Source: Pseudooceanicola sp. HF7
GTDB lineage: Bacteria > Pseudomonadota > Alphaproteobacteria > Rhodobacterales > Rhodobacteraceae
Reading direction: 5' to 3'
Length of the DNA stretch: 64,000 bases
NCBI RefSeq assembly: GCF_011806405.1
Contig: NZ_JAATOW010000001.1
Span: forward strand, 102,917-166,916
In this document: piece after piece, positions 34,142-44,896 of the stretch
How positions within the stretch are numbered: position 1 is the stretch's first letter
How the letters are laid out: each line of letters starts with the position of its first letter
The notes under the pieces: generated by a model
Database searches by the model: none
Seen by the model: only the letters and a program-made list of their open reading frames with translations
Told to the model about the DNA's origin: nothing
Made by a program: the position numbers and the translations under genes

Positions 34142-34332
34142 GCGTTGCCGGGCGCGCGTGCAGGCCGCTTTCGCCCATGGCCTGGGCACTCACCTTTCTG
34201 ACTCTGCAAATATGCGGATCCGGCTGCGCGATTGCCAATTCCCCTTTGACTGTCTATGGCAGCGCCGGATCCTTGGATCCGCAACCGGGGTTTCCGGCTG
34301 GCTCATCGGGATGGTCCCGACTGGATGGCGCC

Positions 34333-35754
34333 ATGAATTTCGTGATCTTCGTCAACGGTGTCGCGTTGCTGTTCTCAGCCGCCCTGATGCTTCTGGATGC
34401 GCTGATCTTTCCCGACACCGCCCGCATTTTTGCCGAATCCGCGCTGTTCACGGGCTTCCCGGGGATTTTGCTGGCGATCTGCGCCTCTGCGACCTTCACC
34501 GGCTTGCAGCGGCTGCACGGGTTCCTGCTGACCTCTTCGATATGGGTGACGGCGGCGCTGGCGGGCGCTGTCCCGCTGTGGATGGCGGGGCTGACGCCGG
34601 TGGATGCGCTGTTTGAATCCATGTCCGGAATCACCACCACCGGGGCCACGGTCATGAGCGGGCTGGACCAGACCCCCCATGGCGTCCTGCTGTGGCGGGC
34701 GATCCTGCAGGCCGTGGGGGGCGTGGGCTTCATCGTGACCGGCATCGCCCTGCTGCCCGTGCTGCGGGTGGGCGGCATGCAGCTGTTCCAGACCGAAAGC
34801 TCTGACCGCAGCGAGAAAGAGATCGGATCGGCGGCCTCCTTTGCGGCGGCGACGCTGGCGGTCTACCTGGGGCTGATGCTGCTCTGCGGGGTCTTCTACG
34901 AGGCGGGCGGCATGGGGATCTTCGACGCCACGACCCATGCGATGACGACCCTCTCGACAGGGGGCTATTCCAACTACGACGCCAGTTTCGGCCATTTCGA
35001 CAGCGCTTACCTGCAATGGGTGGGCACGGGGTTCATGCTGGCGGGGGGGCTGCCCTTTGCCTGGTACATCCGCGGCTGGCGCAAGCGGTCCTTCGGCAAC
35101 GAACAGGTCGCGGCCATGCTGAAGACCCTCTCCGTGGTGATCGTCGTGCTGGCGGCCTGGCTGATCGTGACCCGGTCCCTGCCGGTGGCCGAGGCCTTTC
35201 GCCTGGTGGCCTTCAACGTGGTCTCCGTGGTCACGACGACGGGCTATGCGACCACGGATTACACGGTCTGGGGGCCAGTCGCGCAGGTGGCTTTCCTGGG
35301 TCTGACCATCGTGGGGGGCTGCACGGGATCGACATCGGGCGGGGCCAAGGCCCTGCGCTGGCTGATCTTCGCCCGCTCCCTGAAGCGCGCAGTGCGCCAT
35401 GTCCATGCGCCCCACAGCGTGGGCCAGATCCGCTACGAGGGACGCGCCGTGGCGCCTGATGTGCTGAACGGGGTCATGGCCTTCTTCGTCTTCTACGCAG
35501 TCACCGCATCGGTGATCGCCATCGTGCTGGCCTTCTTGGGGATGGAGCTGGACGCGGCGGTCAGCGGCGCGCTGACCGCGCTGGCCAACGTGGGGCCGGG
35601 CCTGGGCGAGGTCATCGGCCCCGCCGGCAACTTCGCGCCCCTGGGCGCGGCAGAGAAACTGGTGCTGGTGCTGGGCATGTACCTGGGCCGGCTTGAGCTG
35701 CTGACCGTCTACGTGCTGCTGATGCCCGCCTTCTGGCGCGAGGTCCGGGGCTGA
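34333..35754 (+). CDS. trkH: Potassium uptake protein TrkH/KtrB family
   Basis: 473-aa membrane protein with four membrane-pore-membrane repeats. The four filter segments are recognisable: SGITTTGATVM (about 97–107), MTTLSTGGYSN (about 205), VVTTTGYATTD (about 301) and LANVGPGLGEV (about 418). It is a K+ channel-like subunit that needs a TrkA gating ring, which is not encoded nearby. The start at 34333 gives the first membrane helix directly at the N-terminus (MNFVIFVNGVALLFSAALM). Confidence 0.93.
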   Translation: MNFVIFVNGVALLFSAALMLLDALIFPDTARIFAESALFTGFPGILLAICASATFTGLQRLHGFLLTSSIWVTAALAGAVPLWMAGLTPVDALFESMSGITTTGATVMSGLDQTPHGVLLWRAILQAVGGVGFIVTGIALLPVLRVGGMQLFQTESSDRSEKEIGSAASFAAATLAVYLGLMLLCGVFYEAGGMGIFDATTHAMTTLSTGGYSNYDASFGHFDSAYLQWVGTGFMLAGGLPFAWYIRGWRKRSFGNEQVAAMLKTLSVVIVVLAAWLIVTRSLPVAEAFRLVAFNVVSVVTTTGYATTDYTVWGPVAQVAFLGLTIVGGCTGSTSGGAKALRWLIFARSLKRAVRHVHAPHSVGQIRYEGRAVAPDVLNGVMAFFVFYAVTASVIAIVLAFLGMELDAAVSGALTALANVGPGLGEVIGPAGNFAPLGAAEKLVLVLGMYLGRLELLTVYVLLMPAFWREVRG

Positions 35755-36056
35755 CACAGCCCGCCCGGCGCGAATCTGCCCTCACGTCATCCGGTATTCC
35801 GGGCCGGGCCCCAGCGGGATCGCGTGGGGGTGTGCTGCGCGCGCGAATCCCGAAGGCCGGGTGGTAGCCTTGTTCGCGCGACGCGCCGCCGGCGGATCGC
35901 GGGATCCGGCCGGGCGTCCTGCGGGGCAGGGCGCGGGGGACTTGTTGCGCCCCAGGGCGGACGAAACGGCGCGGTATCCCTTGCAGGCTAGGCGGACAGG
36001 CGCAGAGAGGCAACCCAGGCGCCGAGCGGAAAAACGTTTTGTTTCAAGGGGATTTA
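35755..36056. other. Intergenic region, no gene seen
   Basis: GC-rich spacer between trkH and tRNA-Thr. Several open frames cross it but none has a ribosome-binding site or recognisable protein sequence. Confidence 0.5.
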
Positions 36057-36131
36057 TGGTGCCGCAGGGGAGGATTGAACTCCCGACCTCACCCTTACCA
36101 AGGGTGCGCTCTACCACTGAGCTACTGCGGC
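36057..36131 (-). tRNA. tRNA-Thr (anticodon GGT)
   Basis: Minus strand from 36131: acceptor GCCGCAG, D-arm, anticodon stem CACCC with loop TTGGTAA (anticodon GGT), T-arm with GTTCAATCC, acceptor CTGCGGC, discriminator A and encoded CCA (36059–36057). Confidence 0.97.
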
Positions 36132-36247
36132 GCTACGTGTCGTCGGAAGCTGCTGTCCCGGTGACCGTGGGCGGCTGATTAGACGCAAACGAAGAGGGGT
36201 GCAAGCATAATCTGGACCCTTTTTCGGACCTCGTTTAGAGAAGGGTC

Positions 36248-36421
36248 ATGACAGGCAGGAACGGCAAGAAGGGCGAAAGCCCGCAGACACGGGAAGAGCG
36301 GCTGAAAGCGGCACTCAAGGCCAACCTTGGGCGGCGCAAGGCGCAGGCGCGGGCACGGGCCTGCGATGACGCCACGGAAAACCCCGCCGCCGGACCGGAT
36401 GCCGACAATAAGGAAGGCTAG
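36248..36421 (+). CDS. Small conserved basic protein upstream of murA
   Basis: 57-aa, highly charged protein starting MTGRNGKKGESPQTREERLK with the helix ALKANLGRRKAQARARA in the middle and an acidic tail. Short proteins with an LKAALKANLxRRKAQARAR core are commonly found just upstream of murA in this bacterial group (from general knowledge; not checked here). It ends 6 nt before the murA ATG, and its 3' end supplies the AGGAGC ribosome-binding site of murA. The function is unknown. Confidence 0.72.
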   Translation: MTGRNGKKGESPQTREERLKAALKANLGRRKAQARARACDDATENPAAGPDADNKEG

Positions 36422-36427
36422 GAGCAG

Positions 36428-37693
<1,266 letters not shown>

Positions 37694-37696
37694 ATC

Positions 37697-38170
37697 ATGG
37701 TCGAAGACGCAAGGTTCGAGGACGGCGGCGAGAAGGCACTGAACCTGGGGGCGCTGGCCCCCGAGGATCTTCAGGTGATCTCTGCCCTGATCCAGGACGC
37801 GGTGATCCCCGCGGCAGAGATGCGCTACCTGCCCAAGGAGCGCCGCTTTGCCATGTTGCTGAACCGGTTCCGCTGGGAAGACGGCGCCCGCGACCGCCAC
37901 GGGGCGGAGCGGGTGCAATCCCTGCTGATGTTCGAGAACGTGGAAAGCGTCTCCTCGCAAGGGGTCGAGCGCGGCAACCCCGAGATCGTGCTTTCCACCC
38001 TGGCGGTTGAGTTCGTTCCCGGGGAAGAGGCGCCCTCGGGGCATGTGCTGGTGACGCTGGCCGGTGACGGCGCGATCCGCCTGAAGGTGGAGGCGCTGGA
38101 AGCGGTGCTGCGCGATGTGACGCGGCCCTATGTGGCGCCCTCTGGCAAGGTGCCCGACCACCCGCAGTAG
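37697..38170 (+). CDS. DUF2948 family protein
   Basis: 157-aa protein with the family landmarks LAPEDLQVISALIQDAVIPAAEMRYLPKERRFAMLLNRFRWED (about 20–62) and VLVTLAGDGAIRLKVEALEAVLRDV near the end. The function is unknown. In alphaproteobacteria it is conserved between murA and hisD, as here. It is probably co-transcribed with murA (3-nt gap). Confidence 0.9.
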   Translation: MVEDARFEDGGEKALNLGALAPEDLQVISALIQDAVIPAAEMRYLPKERRFAMLLNRFRWEDGARDRHGAERVQSLLMFENVESVSSQGVERGNPEIVLSTLAVEFVPGEEAPSGHVLVTLAGDGAIRLKVEALEAVLRDVTRPYVAPSGKVPDHPQ

Positions 38171-38268
38171 CGCCGCTTGAAGCGGCCCCTCCCCACCGTT
38201 AAGGAGGCCCGAACCCCAGGGCGGCCGGTATTCGGGCGCATCGGGACCCGGCCCCGCAGGATGGCGCA

Positions 38269-39573
38269 ATGACCTATTTTCTGTCCACGGACACAGACGA
38301 TTTCGAGACCCGCTTCACCGAGCTGCTGGGCGCCAAGCGCGAGGACAGCCCGGATGTGGACGATACCGTGGCGGCGATCATTGCCGATGTGCGCGCGCGC
38401 GGCGATGCGGCGCTGATCGAGCTGACGGCAAAGTTCGACCGGCTGGAGCTGACCCCGCAGACCCTGCGTTTTTCCGAGGCCGAGGTGGATGCGCTGATCG
38501 CCCAGGTGCCGACGCGCGAGCGCCAGGCGCTGGAACGCGCGGCCGAGCGGATCCGGGCCTACCACGTGCGCCAGATGCCGGGGAACGACAAGTGGACCGA
38601 CCCGGATGGCGCGACGCTGGGCTGGCGCTGGTCGGCGGTCTCTGCCGCCGGGCTCTACGTGCCGGGGGGGCTGGCCTCTTACCCCTCTTCGGTGTTGATG
38701 AACGCGATCCCGGCCAAGGTGGCCGGGGTGGAGCGCCTGGCCATCGTGGTGCCGACGCCGGGGGGCGTGGCCAATCCGCTGGTGCTGCTGGCCGCGCGCA
38801 TCGCCGGGGTGGACGAGATCTACCGCATCGGTGGCGCCCAGGCCGTGGCGGCCCTGGCCTATGGCACGGAGAGCATCGCGCCGGTGGACAAGATCACCGG
38901 GCCGGGCAATGCCTTCGTGGCGGCTGCCAAGCGCCGGGTCTTCGGCAAGGTGGGCATCGACATGATCGCCGGCCCGTCCGAGATCCTGGTGATCGCGGAC
39001 AAGGACAACGATCCCGACTGGATCGCGCTGGACCTGCTGAGCCAGGCCGAGCACGACGAAAGCGCGCAATCGCTGCTGATCACCGACAGCCCCGCGCTGG
39101 CAGAGGCGGTGACCGCCGCCGTGGAAAAGCGCCTTGAGACGCTGGAACGCCGCCAGATCGCCCGCAAGAGCTGGGACGATTTCGGCGCCGTGATCATCGT
39201 GCGCGACATGGCAGAGGCGGCAGAGCTGTCCAACCGCATTGCGCCGGAACACCTTGAGCTTTGCGTGGCCGAGCCCGAGGCCCTGGCAGAGCATTGCATT
39301 CACGCCGGCGCGCTGTTCCTGGGCGCCTGGACGCCGGAGGCCATCGGCGACTACGTCGGCGGCCCGAACCACGTGCTGCCCACGGCGCGTTCTGCGCGAT
39401 TCTCTTCCGGGCTTTCGGTGCTGGATTTCCTCAAGCGGACCACGATTGCGCGGATGACACCGGGCGCGCTGGCCGCCATCGGACCGGCCGCAGAGGTGCT
39501 GGCCCAATCGGAAAGCCTTGAAGCGCATGGGCTTTCTGTACGTGCACGGCTGGACAAGCTGAACGGCAAGTGA
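38269..39573 (+). CDS. hisD: Histidinol dehydrogenase
   Basis: Last two steps of histidine synthesis (L-histidinol to L-histidine, NAD+, zinc-dependent). 434 aa with GLYVPGGLASYPSSVLMNAIPAKVAGV (about 130–156), KITGPGNAFVAAAKRRVFG, the zinc-ligand region DLLSQAEHDESAQ (Gln/His, about 256–268), catalytic Glu-His in APEHLEL (about 326) and GPNHVLPT (about 366). Full length. No other his gene is in the window. It follows the DUF2948 gene by about 100 bp. Confidence 0.97.
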   Translation: MTYFLSTDTDDFETRFTELLGAKREDSPDVDDTVAAIIADVRARGDAALIELTAKFDRLELTPQTLRFSEAEVDALIAQVPTRERQALERAAERIRAYHVRQMPGNDKWTDPDGATLGWRWSAVSAAGLYVPGGLASYPSSVLMNAIPAKVAGVERLAIVVPTPGGVANPLVLLAARIAGVDEIYRIGGAQAVAALAYGTESIAPVDKITGPGNAFVAAAKRRVFGKVGIDMIAGPSEILVIADKDNDPDWIALDLLSQAEHDESAQSLLITDSPALAEAVTAAVEKRLETLERRQIARKSWDDFGAVIIVRDMAEAAELSNRIAPEHLELCVAEPEALAEHCIHAGALFLGAWTPEAIGDYVGGPNHVLPTARSARFSSGLSVLDFLKRTTIARMTPGALAAIGPAAEVLAQSESLEAHGLSVRARLDKLNGK

Positions 39574-39699
39574 CGCTGGGGCAAAAGATCACTCTAATGT
39601 TAACTTTTTATAAAGATCAGGTGGAAATTTTCTGCGTTGCAGCATAGATTACAGGGAGGAGTGGCCTCCCGACCTGACTGGCCGAGCTGACTGGAAAAA

Positions 39700-40185
39700 A
39701 TGACAATGTCGCGCATAGCCCAAATCGAGCTGGATGACCGCAACCTGCCGCCTCCGACCCCGGAGATCGAGCAGGAACGGCGTGTTGCCCTGTTCGACCT
39801 GCTGGAGGAGAATTCCTTTTCTCTGCCGCAGCGCGATGACCGGGTCGTGCCCGACGGGCCTTACAAGTTGGCCCTGTCGATCCGCGACAAGCGGCTGGTT
39901 TTCGACATCGTCACAGAGGCCGGCGAGCCCGCGGTGCAGTTCCTTCTGTCGCTGGGGCCGTTCCGCCAAGTGGTGAAGGATTACTTTGCAATCTGCAAAA
40001 GTTACTTCGATGCCGTGAAAAATCTCCCTCCCGCGCAGATTGAGACCATCGACATGGCCCGCCGGGGCATCCATGATGAAGGGGCGCGCATTCTGGTCGA
40101 GCGACTCGAAGGGAAGGCGATCGTGGATCACGACACGGCACGCCGGCTTTTCACTCTGGTTTGCGTGCTGCACTTCGGAGGATAA
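39700..40185 (+). CDS. UPF0262 family protein
   Basis: 161-aa uncharacterised alphaproteobacterial protein with the family-specific blocks QRDDRVVPDGPYKLALSIRDKRLVFDI (about 45–71), LGPFRQVVKDYFAICKSYFDAVK and the late MARRGIHDEGARILVERLEGK. No catalytic motif can be pointed to. A start two codons later is also possible. It sits between hisD and a low-molecular-weight phosphatase gene, the standard neighbourhood. An A/T-rich promoter-like stretch lies at 39590–39660. Confidence 0.9.
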   Translation: MTMSRIAQIELDDRNLPPPTPEIEQERRVALFDLLEENSFSLPQRDDRVVPDGPYKLALSIRDKRLVFDIVTEAGEPAVQFLLSLGPFRQVVKDYFAICKSYFDAVKNLPPAQIETIDMARRGIHDEGARILVERLEGKAIVDHDTARRLFTLVCVLHFGG

Positions 40186-40191
40186 GACGGC

Positions 40192-40674
40192 TTGGCAGCG
40201 GCACTCCCGCAATCGGTCCTATTTTGCTGCGACCATAACGCGGTGCGTTCTCCCATGGCGGAAGGGCTGATGAAGCGCATGTACGGGACCGGGGTCTACG
40301 TGCAGTCCGTGGGGGTTCACAACGATCTGGAAATCGACGGTTTCGCCATTGCGGTCTGCGGGGAGTTCGACGTGGAACTGGCCCGCCATCGGTCGCGCTC
40401 CTTCGAGGAAATGCAGCAATGGGGCGATGACCTGAGCAGCTTTGACCTGGTCGTCGCGCTGTCGCCGGCCAGCCAGAGATCCGCCCTTGAGCTGACGCGC
40501 TTCTTCCATCTTGAGGTCGAATACTGGCCGATCATGGATCCCACCGGGATCGGAGAGACGCGCGACCAGAAACTGAACGCCTATCGCCAGAGCCGGGACC
40601 AGATCGTCGCCCGGCTGACAGAGAAATTCGGACCGCCGCCCCATGCGTTGCGGGCGCAGAAATTTCAGGACTGA
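40192..40674 (+). CDS. Low-molecular-weight protein tyrosine phosphatase family protein
   Basis: 160 aa from a TTG start at 40192. The phosphatase P-loop C-x5-R is visible as CDHNAVRS (about residues 13–20), followed by PMAEGLMKRMYG, as in LMW-PTPs and thioredoxin-coupled arsenate reductases. The late Asp-Pro general-acid motif appears as IMDPTGIG (about 119). The substrate (phosphotyrosine protein or arsenate) is not decidable from sequence. It follows the UPF0262 gene by 6 nt with GGAGG upstream. In relatives infA usually follows directly; here three extra genes intervene. Confidence 0.85.
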   Translation: MAAALPQSVLFCCDHNAVRSPMAEGLMKRMYGTGVYVQSVGVHNDLEIDGFAIAVCGEFDVELARHRSRSFEEMQQWGDDLSSFDLVVALSPASQRSALELTRFFHLEVEYWPIMDPTGIGETRDQKLNAYRQSRDQIVARLTEKFGPPPHALRAQKFQD

Positions 40675-40676
40675 CC

Positions 40677-41075
40677 ATGACCCAGACCATTCGCCGCTAC
40701 TTCGCCGCCTTCAACGCGGGCGACACGGATACCATGCTTGACTGCCTGTCCGAGGACGTGGCCCACCACGTCAACGAGGGCAAGATCCGCCGCGGCAAGG
40801 CGCTGTTCGCGGAGTTCAACGACCACATGACCCGCTGCTACCGCGAGGAGCTGACGGACATGGTGATCTTCGAGGCCGAAGAGGGCCGCCGCGCCGCCGC
40901 GGAGTTCATCGTCAACGGCACATACCTGGTCACGGACGAGGGCCTGCCGGAGGCCAAGGGGCAAACCTATCGCCTGCCGGGGGGGTCCTTCTTCGAGCTG
41001 GACGAGGCCGGGCTGATTTCCCGCGTGACGACCTATTACAACCTGGCCGACTGGGTGGCCCAGGTTTCCAAATGA
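40677..41075 (+). CDS. SnoaL/ketosteroid-isomerase-like (NTF2 fold) protein
   Basis: 132-aa single NTF2-like domain: TIRRYFAAFNAGDTDTMLDCLSEDVAHHVNEG at the start is the classic opening, with GSFFELDEAGLISRVTTYYNLADWVAQV at the end. Such domains bind small ligands or act as isomerases/cyclases; the ligand is unknown. It begins 2 nt after the phosphatase stop and overlaps the GNAT gene by 4 nt. Confidence 0.82.
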   Translation: MTQTIRRYFAAFNAGDTDTMLDCLSEDVAHHVNEGKIRRGKALFAEFNDHMTRCYREELTDMVIFEAEEGRRAAAEFIVNGTYLVTDEGLPEAKGQTYRLPGGSFFELDEAGLISRVTTYYNLADWVAQVSK

Positions 41076-41653
41076 AGGTCGAGGTCCTGACGGGCGAGGC
41101 GCTGGAGGGGGCCCTTGAAGACGTGGCGCGGCTGCGGATCGAGGTCTTTCGCGACTGGCCCTACCTTTACGACGGCGACCTGGACTACGAACGCGATTAC
41201 CTGAAGGTCTACACCGGGCGCAGCGCGGTGGTTGTCGCAGCCATCGACGAGGGCCGGATCGTGGGCGCGGCGACGGGCATGGGCATGGAGTATCATGCCG
41301 CCGATTTCGCGGAGCCCTTCGCCACCCGCCCCGAACCGCTGGAAGAGATCTTCTATTGCGCGGAGTCGGTCCTGCTGCCGGCCTATCGCGGGCAGGGGCT
41401 TGGCCATGCCTTCTTCGATGCGCGCGAATCTCATGCCCGCAAGCTGGAGCGCCGCTGGTCTGCCTTTTGCAGCGTCTTGCGTCCGAAGGATCACCCGATG
41501 CGCCCCGAGGGCTATCGCCTGCTGGACGGTTTCTGGCAAAAACGCGGCTATGCACCCCTGCCGGGAATCGTGGCAAACTTCAGGTGGACCGATATCGGCA
41601 CCAAGGGTGAGTCCGATCACCTGCTGCAATTCTGGATGAAGGAACTGGGATGA
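41072..41653 (+). CDS. GNAT family N-acetyltransferase
   Basis: 193-aa acetyltransferase-like protein. VVVAAIDEGRIVGAATGMGM is the central β-strand pair, and ESVLLPAYRGQGLGHAFFDARESHARKL contains the acetyl-CoA-binding R-G-x-G-x-G/A loop (about 107–112). The C-terminal part (GYRLLDGFWQKRGYAPLPGI) is a typical late GNAT element. The acceptor is unknown. It overlaps both neighbours by 4 nt (ATGA), so it is translated as part of the KSI-like–GNAT–nitrilase unit. Confidence 0.85.
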   Translation: MKVEVLTGEALEGALEDVARLRIEVFRDWPYLYDGDLDYERDYLKVYTGRSAVVVAAIDEGRIVGAATGMGMEYHAADFAEPFATRPEPLEEIFYCAESVLLPAYRGQGLGHAFFDARESHARKLERRWSAFCSVLRPKDHPMRPEGYRLLDGFWQKRGYAPLPGIVANFRWTDIGTKGESDHLLQFWMKELG

Positions 41654-42561
41654 AAATCGCTGCCGCCGCCTATCCGCTGGATGTTTTCACTGACTGGGCC
41701 GCCTATGAGGCGAAGCTTTCCGCCTGGGTGGCCGAGGCCGCAGGGCAGGGGGCGGACCTGCTGGTCTTTCCCGAGTACGGCGCGATGGAGCTGGCCTCGC
41801 TCAGCGAAGAGGCCGTCTGGACCGATCTGCAGGCCGCGAGCCGCTTCATCAGCGACCTGATGCCAGAGGTGAACGCCCTGCACCTGCGGCTGGCGGCGGA
41901 GCACGGGGTGCATATCCTGGGCGCTTCCGGTCCGGTGCTGGAGGGCGGGCAGATCGTCAATCGCGCCCACCTGCACACGCCGGATGGCCAGACGGGTTTC
42001 CAGGACAAGCTGATCATGACCCTTTGGGAGCGCGCGCCCTGGGGTGTGGTCGGGCAGGGGCCGCTGAAGGTCTTTGAGACCGCCCTCGGCCGAATCGCGA
42101 TCAACATCTGCTATGACAGCGAATTCCCCCTGCTGGCCCGCGCCCAGTCAGAGGCGGAGATCCTGCTGGTTCCCTCCTGCACGGAAGCGCTTGAGGGCTA
42201 CTGGCGGGTGCGCATCGGCGCCATGGCCCGCGCGCTGGAAGGGCAATGCGTGGCGGTCATGTCCTCTGTCGTGGGGGTCTATCCCCTGCTGGAGGCGGTG
42301 GATGTCAATTGCGGCACCGGCGGCATCTTCGGCCCGCCGGACCGGGGCTTTCCGCCCACCGGCGTTCTGGCCGAAGGGGTGCTGGACGCTCCCGGCTGGA
42401 CCTATGCCGAGGTCGACACGCAGGCCATCGCCGAGGCCCGCGCGGCAGGAAATGTACGCAACCGGGCCCATTGGGCAGAGCAACCTGCCGTCACTCCGTC
42501 CGAATCCGTACCGCTTGGAGCGATTCAAAGCTTGAAACTCTCCGCGGAAAGGCCCATTTAG
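41650..42561 (+). CDS. Carbon–nitrogen hydrolase (nitrilase superfamily)
   Basis: 303-aa amidase of the nitrilase fold with the full Glu-Lys-Cys triad: [12 protein letters not shown] (Glu about 43), [13 protein letters not shown] (Lys about 120) and [12 protein letters not shown] (Cys about 155). It hydrolyses an amide or nitrile in the cytoplasm. Coupled by overlap to an acetyltransferase and an NTF2-like protein, it may act on an N-acylated small molecule (inference). infA follows 46 bp later with its own ribosome-binding site. Confidence 0.88.
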   Translation: MKIAAAAYPLDVFTDWAAYEAKLSAWVAEAAGQGADLLVFPEYGAMELASLSEEAVWTDLQAASRFISDLMPEVNALHLRLAAEHGVHILGASGPVLEGGQIVNRAHLHTPDGQTGFQDKLIMTLWERAPWGVVGQGPLKVFETALGRIAINICYDSEFPLLARAQSEAEILLVPSCTEALEGYWRVRIGAMARALEGQCVAVMSSVVGVYPLLEAVDVNCGTGGIFGPPDRGFPPTGVLAEGVLDAPGWTYAEVDTQAIAEARAAGNVRNRAHWAEQPAVTPSESVPLGAIQSLKLSAERPI

Positions 42562-42607
42562 CCGTCATCCTGCCGTCCGCGGCGGGTTCATCAATTCAGG
42601 AGACCAC

Positions 42608-42826
42608 ATGGCCAAGGAAGATATTCTCGAATTCCCCGGCGTCGTGAAGGAACTCCTGCCGAATGCGACATTCCGGGTCGAGCTCGAGAACGGCCATGAA
42701 ATCATCGCACATACGGCAGGCAAGATGCGCAAGAACCGCATCCGTGTCCTCGCAGGCGACAGGGTCCAGGTTGAAATGACCCCCTACGATCTGACCAAGG
42801 GTCGGATCAACTATCGCTTCAAGTAA
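42608..42826 (+). CDS. infA: Translation initiation factor IF-1
   Basis: 72-aa S1/OB-fold protein: [20 protein letters not shown] at the start and [33 protein letters not shown] are the canonical IF-1 blocks. Binds the ribosomal A site during initiation. AGGAG lies 7 nt upstream. Followed by maf, rng and yacG. Confidence 0.98.
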   Translation: MAKEDILEFPGVVKELLPNATFRVELENGHEIIAHTAGKMRKNRIRVLAGDRVQVEMTPYDLTKGRINYRFK

Positions 42827-42839
42827 TACGAGGCCGGGT

Positions 42840-43418
42840 TTGAAACTCGTCCTCGGTTCGGGAAGCCCCCGGCGGCTGGAGCTTCTGGCCCAGCTGGGGG
42901 TGACACCCGACGACATCCGCCCCCCCGATATCGACGAAACACCGACACCCGGCGAATTGCCGCGCCCCTATTGCGCGCGCATGGCCCGGGAAAAGGCCTG
43001 CGCGGTCAAGGCTGCGGGGGATGAAATCGTGCTCTGCGCCGATACCACCGTGGCCCTGGGCCGCCGCATCCTGGGCAAGCCCGAGAACGCGGGCCAGGCG
43101 GCAGAGTTCCTCTGGGCGCTGTCAGGCCGCCGGCACCGTGTCATCACCGCCGTGGCGGTGAAGGCGGGCGACCGGCTTTGGGAACGCGACGTCGTCACCC
43201 AGGTGCGCATGAAGCGCCTGAGCGATGACGAGGTGAACGGCTACCTGGCCAGCCAGGATTGGCAGGGCAAGGCCGGCGGATATGGTATACAAGGCCTGGC
43301 CGGGGCGCTCGTGCCCTGGATCCAGGGCAGCTATTCCGCCGTGATGGGGCTGCCCGTGGCAGAGACCGCCACTTTGCTTACCGCGGCCGGATGGCCGCTC
43401 TGGAAGGACCGGACATGA
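42840..43418 (+). CDS. maf: Maf family nucleotide pyrophosphatase
   Basis: 192 aa from a TTG start at 42840. [18 protein letters not shown] (about 3–20) is the Maf S-x-S-P-R-R substrate loop, [21 protein letters not shown] (about 67–87) the catalytic Asp/Lys region, and [34 protein letters not shown] the late block. Maf proteins hydrolyse canonical or modified NTPs to limit mutagenesis and septum formation. Its stop overlaps the rng start (ATGA). Confidence 0.93.
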   Translation: MKLVLGSGSPRRLELLAQLGVTPDDIRPPDIDETPTPGELPRPYCARMAREKACAVKAAGDEIVLCADTTVALGRRILGKPENAGQAAEFLWALSGRRHRVITAVAVKAGDRLWERDVVTQVRMKRLSDDEVNGYLASQDWQGKAGGYGIQGLAGALVPWIQGSYSAVMGLPVAETATLLTAAGWPLWKDRT

Positions 43419-44494
43419 CGGATCGGCAGATCGTACTCGACCATTTCAAACGCGATGCGGACACGGAGGTCGAGATGGCGGCGCTGATCGAGGAGGGGCG
43501 GGTGACCGACCTTTTGATCGATGACCCTTCGGTGCCGGCGCCGGGCACGATCTACCGCGCCATTGCCGACCGTCCCGTGAAGGGGCAGGGCGGCATGTTC
43601 GTGAAGACCCCCGATGGCTCCGGCTTCCTGCGCCAGGTGCGCGGGCTGAAGCCGGGCCAGGCGCTGCTGGTGCAGGTCACCGGCTTTGCCGAACCGGGCA
43701 AGGCGCTGCCGATCACCACCAAGGTTCTGTTCAAGAGCCGCTATGCCATCGTCACGCCCGATGCGCCGGGGATGAACATTTCCCGCGCCATCAAGGATGA
43801 CGACCTGCGCGACAGCCTGATGGAAGTCGCCCACGAGGTCTTTGCCGATCACCCGATCGCCGCTGACGGCGCCGGGCTGATCCTGCGCTCTGCCTGCGCG
43901 GAAGAGGTGGACCTGGACGTCATCGCGGAGGATATCGCCGCCATGGCCGACCTGGCCGCCAACGTGATGGCGGACGAGGGCAGCGGCCCCGAGCTGCTGG
44001 TGGATGGTCCCACGGCCCATGAGCTGGCCCTGCGCGACTGGGAGCCGGGGCAGGTGGTCTCGGGCATGAGTTCGGACAAGCTGGCGCCTTTCGAGGCCGC
44101 GGGCGTGCTGGACCTGCTGCAACCCTTCATCGGCGGCGCGGCCCTGCCCGGGGGCGGCCAGATCTTTGTCGAGGCGACCCGCGCCTGCGTCAGCGTCGAT
44201 GTGAACACCGGCGCCGATGGCAGCCCCGCCGCGGGCTTCAAGGCCAACCTGGCGGCGGTGCGTGAGCTGCCCCGCCAGCTGCGCGTGCGCGGGCTGGGCG
44301 GCATCGTCTACCTGGACTTGGCCCCCATGGGCAAGAAGGACCGCCGGCAGTTCGAAAGCGCCCTGCGCGCGGCTTTCCGCAAGGACAGCGTCGAGACGGT
44401 CCTGGCCGGCTGGACCCCCCTTGGCGGATACGAGCTGCAGCGCAAACGGGCCCGTTTGCCCCTGGGGCCGATTCTTGCGAAACTGGCTGGATGA
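43415..44494 (+). CDS. rng: Ribonuclease E/G family protein (short form)
   Basis: 359-aa RNase G-like endoribonuclease. The catalytic core is present, with [10 protein letters not shown] (about 250–259) and [15 protein letters not shown] (about 295–309) carrying the two magnesium-binding aspartates, and the family end [13 protein letters not shown]. The N-terminus is shorter than in E. coli RNase G (489 aa): the S1 RNA-binding domain is reduced or absent, as often seen for this gene in Rhodobacteraceae. Coupled by 4-nt overlaps to maf and yacG. Confidence 0.9.
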   Translation: MTDRQIVLDHFKRDADTEVEMAALIEEGRVTDLLIDDPSVPAPGTIYRAIADRPVKGQGGMFVKTPDGSGFLRQVRGLKPGQALLVQVTGFAEPGKALPITTKVLFKSRYAIVTPDAPGMNISRAIKDDDLRDSLMEVAHEVFADHPIAADGAGLILRSACAEEVDLDVIAEDIAAMADLAANVMADEGSGPELLVDGPTAHELALRDWEPGQVVSGMSSDKLAPFEAAGVLDLLQPFIGGAALPGGGQIFVEATRACVSVDVNTGADGSPAAGFKANLAAVRELPRQLRVRGLGGIVYLDLAPMGKKDRRQFESALRAAFRKDSVETVLAGWTPLGGYELQRKRARLPLGPILAKLAG

Positions 44495-44691
44495 CCTGCC
44501 CGATCTGCAAATCCGATTCCGATCCGAAGTACCGCCCGTTCTGCTCGAGCCGCTGCGCGGATCGTGACCTTGCAAGCTGGATGAACGGCAGCTACGCCGT
44601 GCCCTCCCGCGATCCCGAAGACATCGAAGCCGCGCTGGACGCGGTCGAGGAAGAGGTCGAAAAGGCCCTGCGCGAGGGCCGATTTTCCTAG
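44491..44691 (+). CDS. yacG: Zinc-binding DNA gyrase inhibitor YacG
   Basis: 66-aa protein with the YacG zinc knuckle C3-x2-C6-x11-C18-x3-C22 ([20 protein letters not shown]) followed by LASWMNGSYAVPSRDPED. It binds GyrB and inhibits gyrase in E. coli. Last gene of the infA–maf–rng–yacG operon, overlapping rng by 4 nt. Confidence 0.93.
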   Translation: MTCPICKSDSDPKYRPFCSSRCADRDLASWMNGSYAVPSRDPEDIEAALDAVEEEVEKALREGRFS

Positions 44692-44741
44692 TCTTCGCAG
44701 GGCCTTCGCGCGCAGCCAGGCGGACGTGAGGGAATGTTGTT

Positions 44742-44758
44742 GGTTTTTGCGAAAAACC
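44742..44758. other. A/T-rich perfect palindrome before tRNA-Phe
   Basis: GGTTTTT-GCG-AAAAACC, a 7-bp perfect dyad 64 bp upstream of tRNA-Phe and 50 bp after yacG. It stands out in a GC-rich region and may end yacG transcription or mark the tRNA promoter. Confidence 0.4.
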
Positions 44759-44821
44759 CTCTGGACACTCCCCCCAGCCTCGCCTAGAACGCCTCCACCC
44801 AACGGCAGATGCCGTTCCCGT

Positions 44822-44896
44822 GCCCGGGTAGCTCAGGGGTAGAGCAGTGGATTGAAAATCCTCGTGTCGGTGGTTCGATTCCGCCCCCGGGCACCA
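44822..44896 (+). tRNA. tRNA-Phe (anticodon GAA)
   Basis: Acceptor GCCCGGG (44822–44828) pairs with CCCGGGC (44886–44892); D-arm TAGCTCAGGGGTAGAGCA; anticodon loop TTGAAAA (GAA); T-arm with GGTTCGATTCC; discriminator A and encoded CCA to 44896. Its last 14 nt form the outer end of the 83-bp inverted repeat bounding the recombinase element. Confidence 0.97.
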
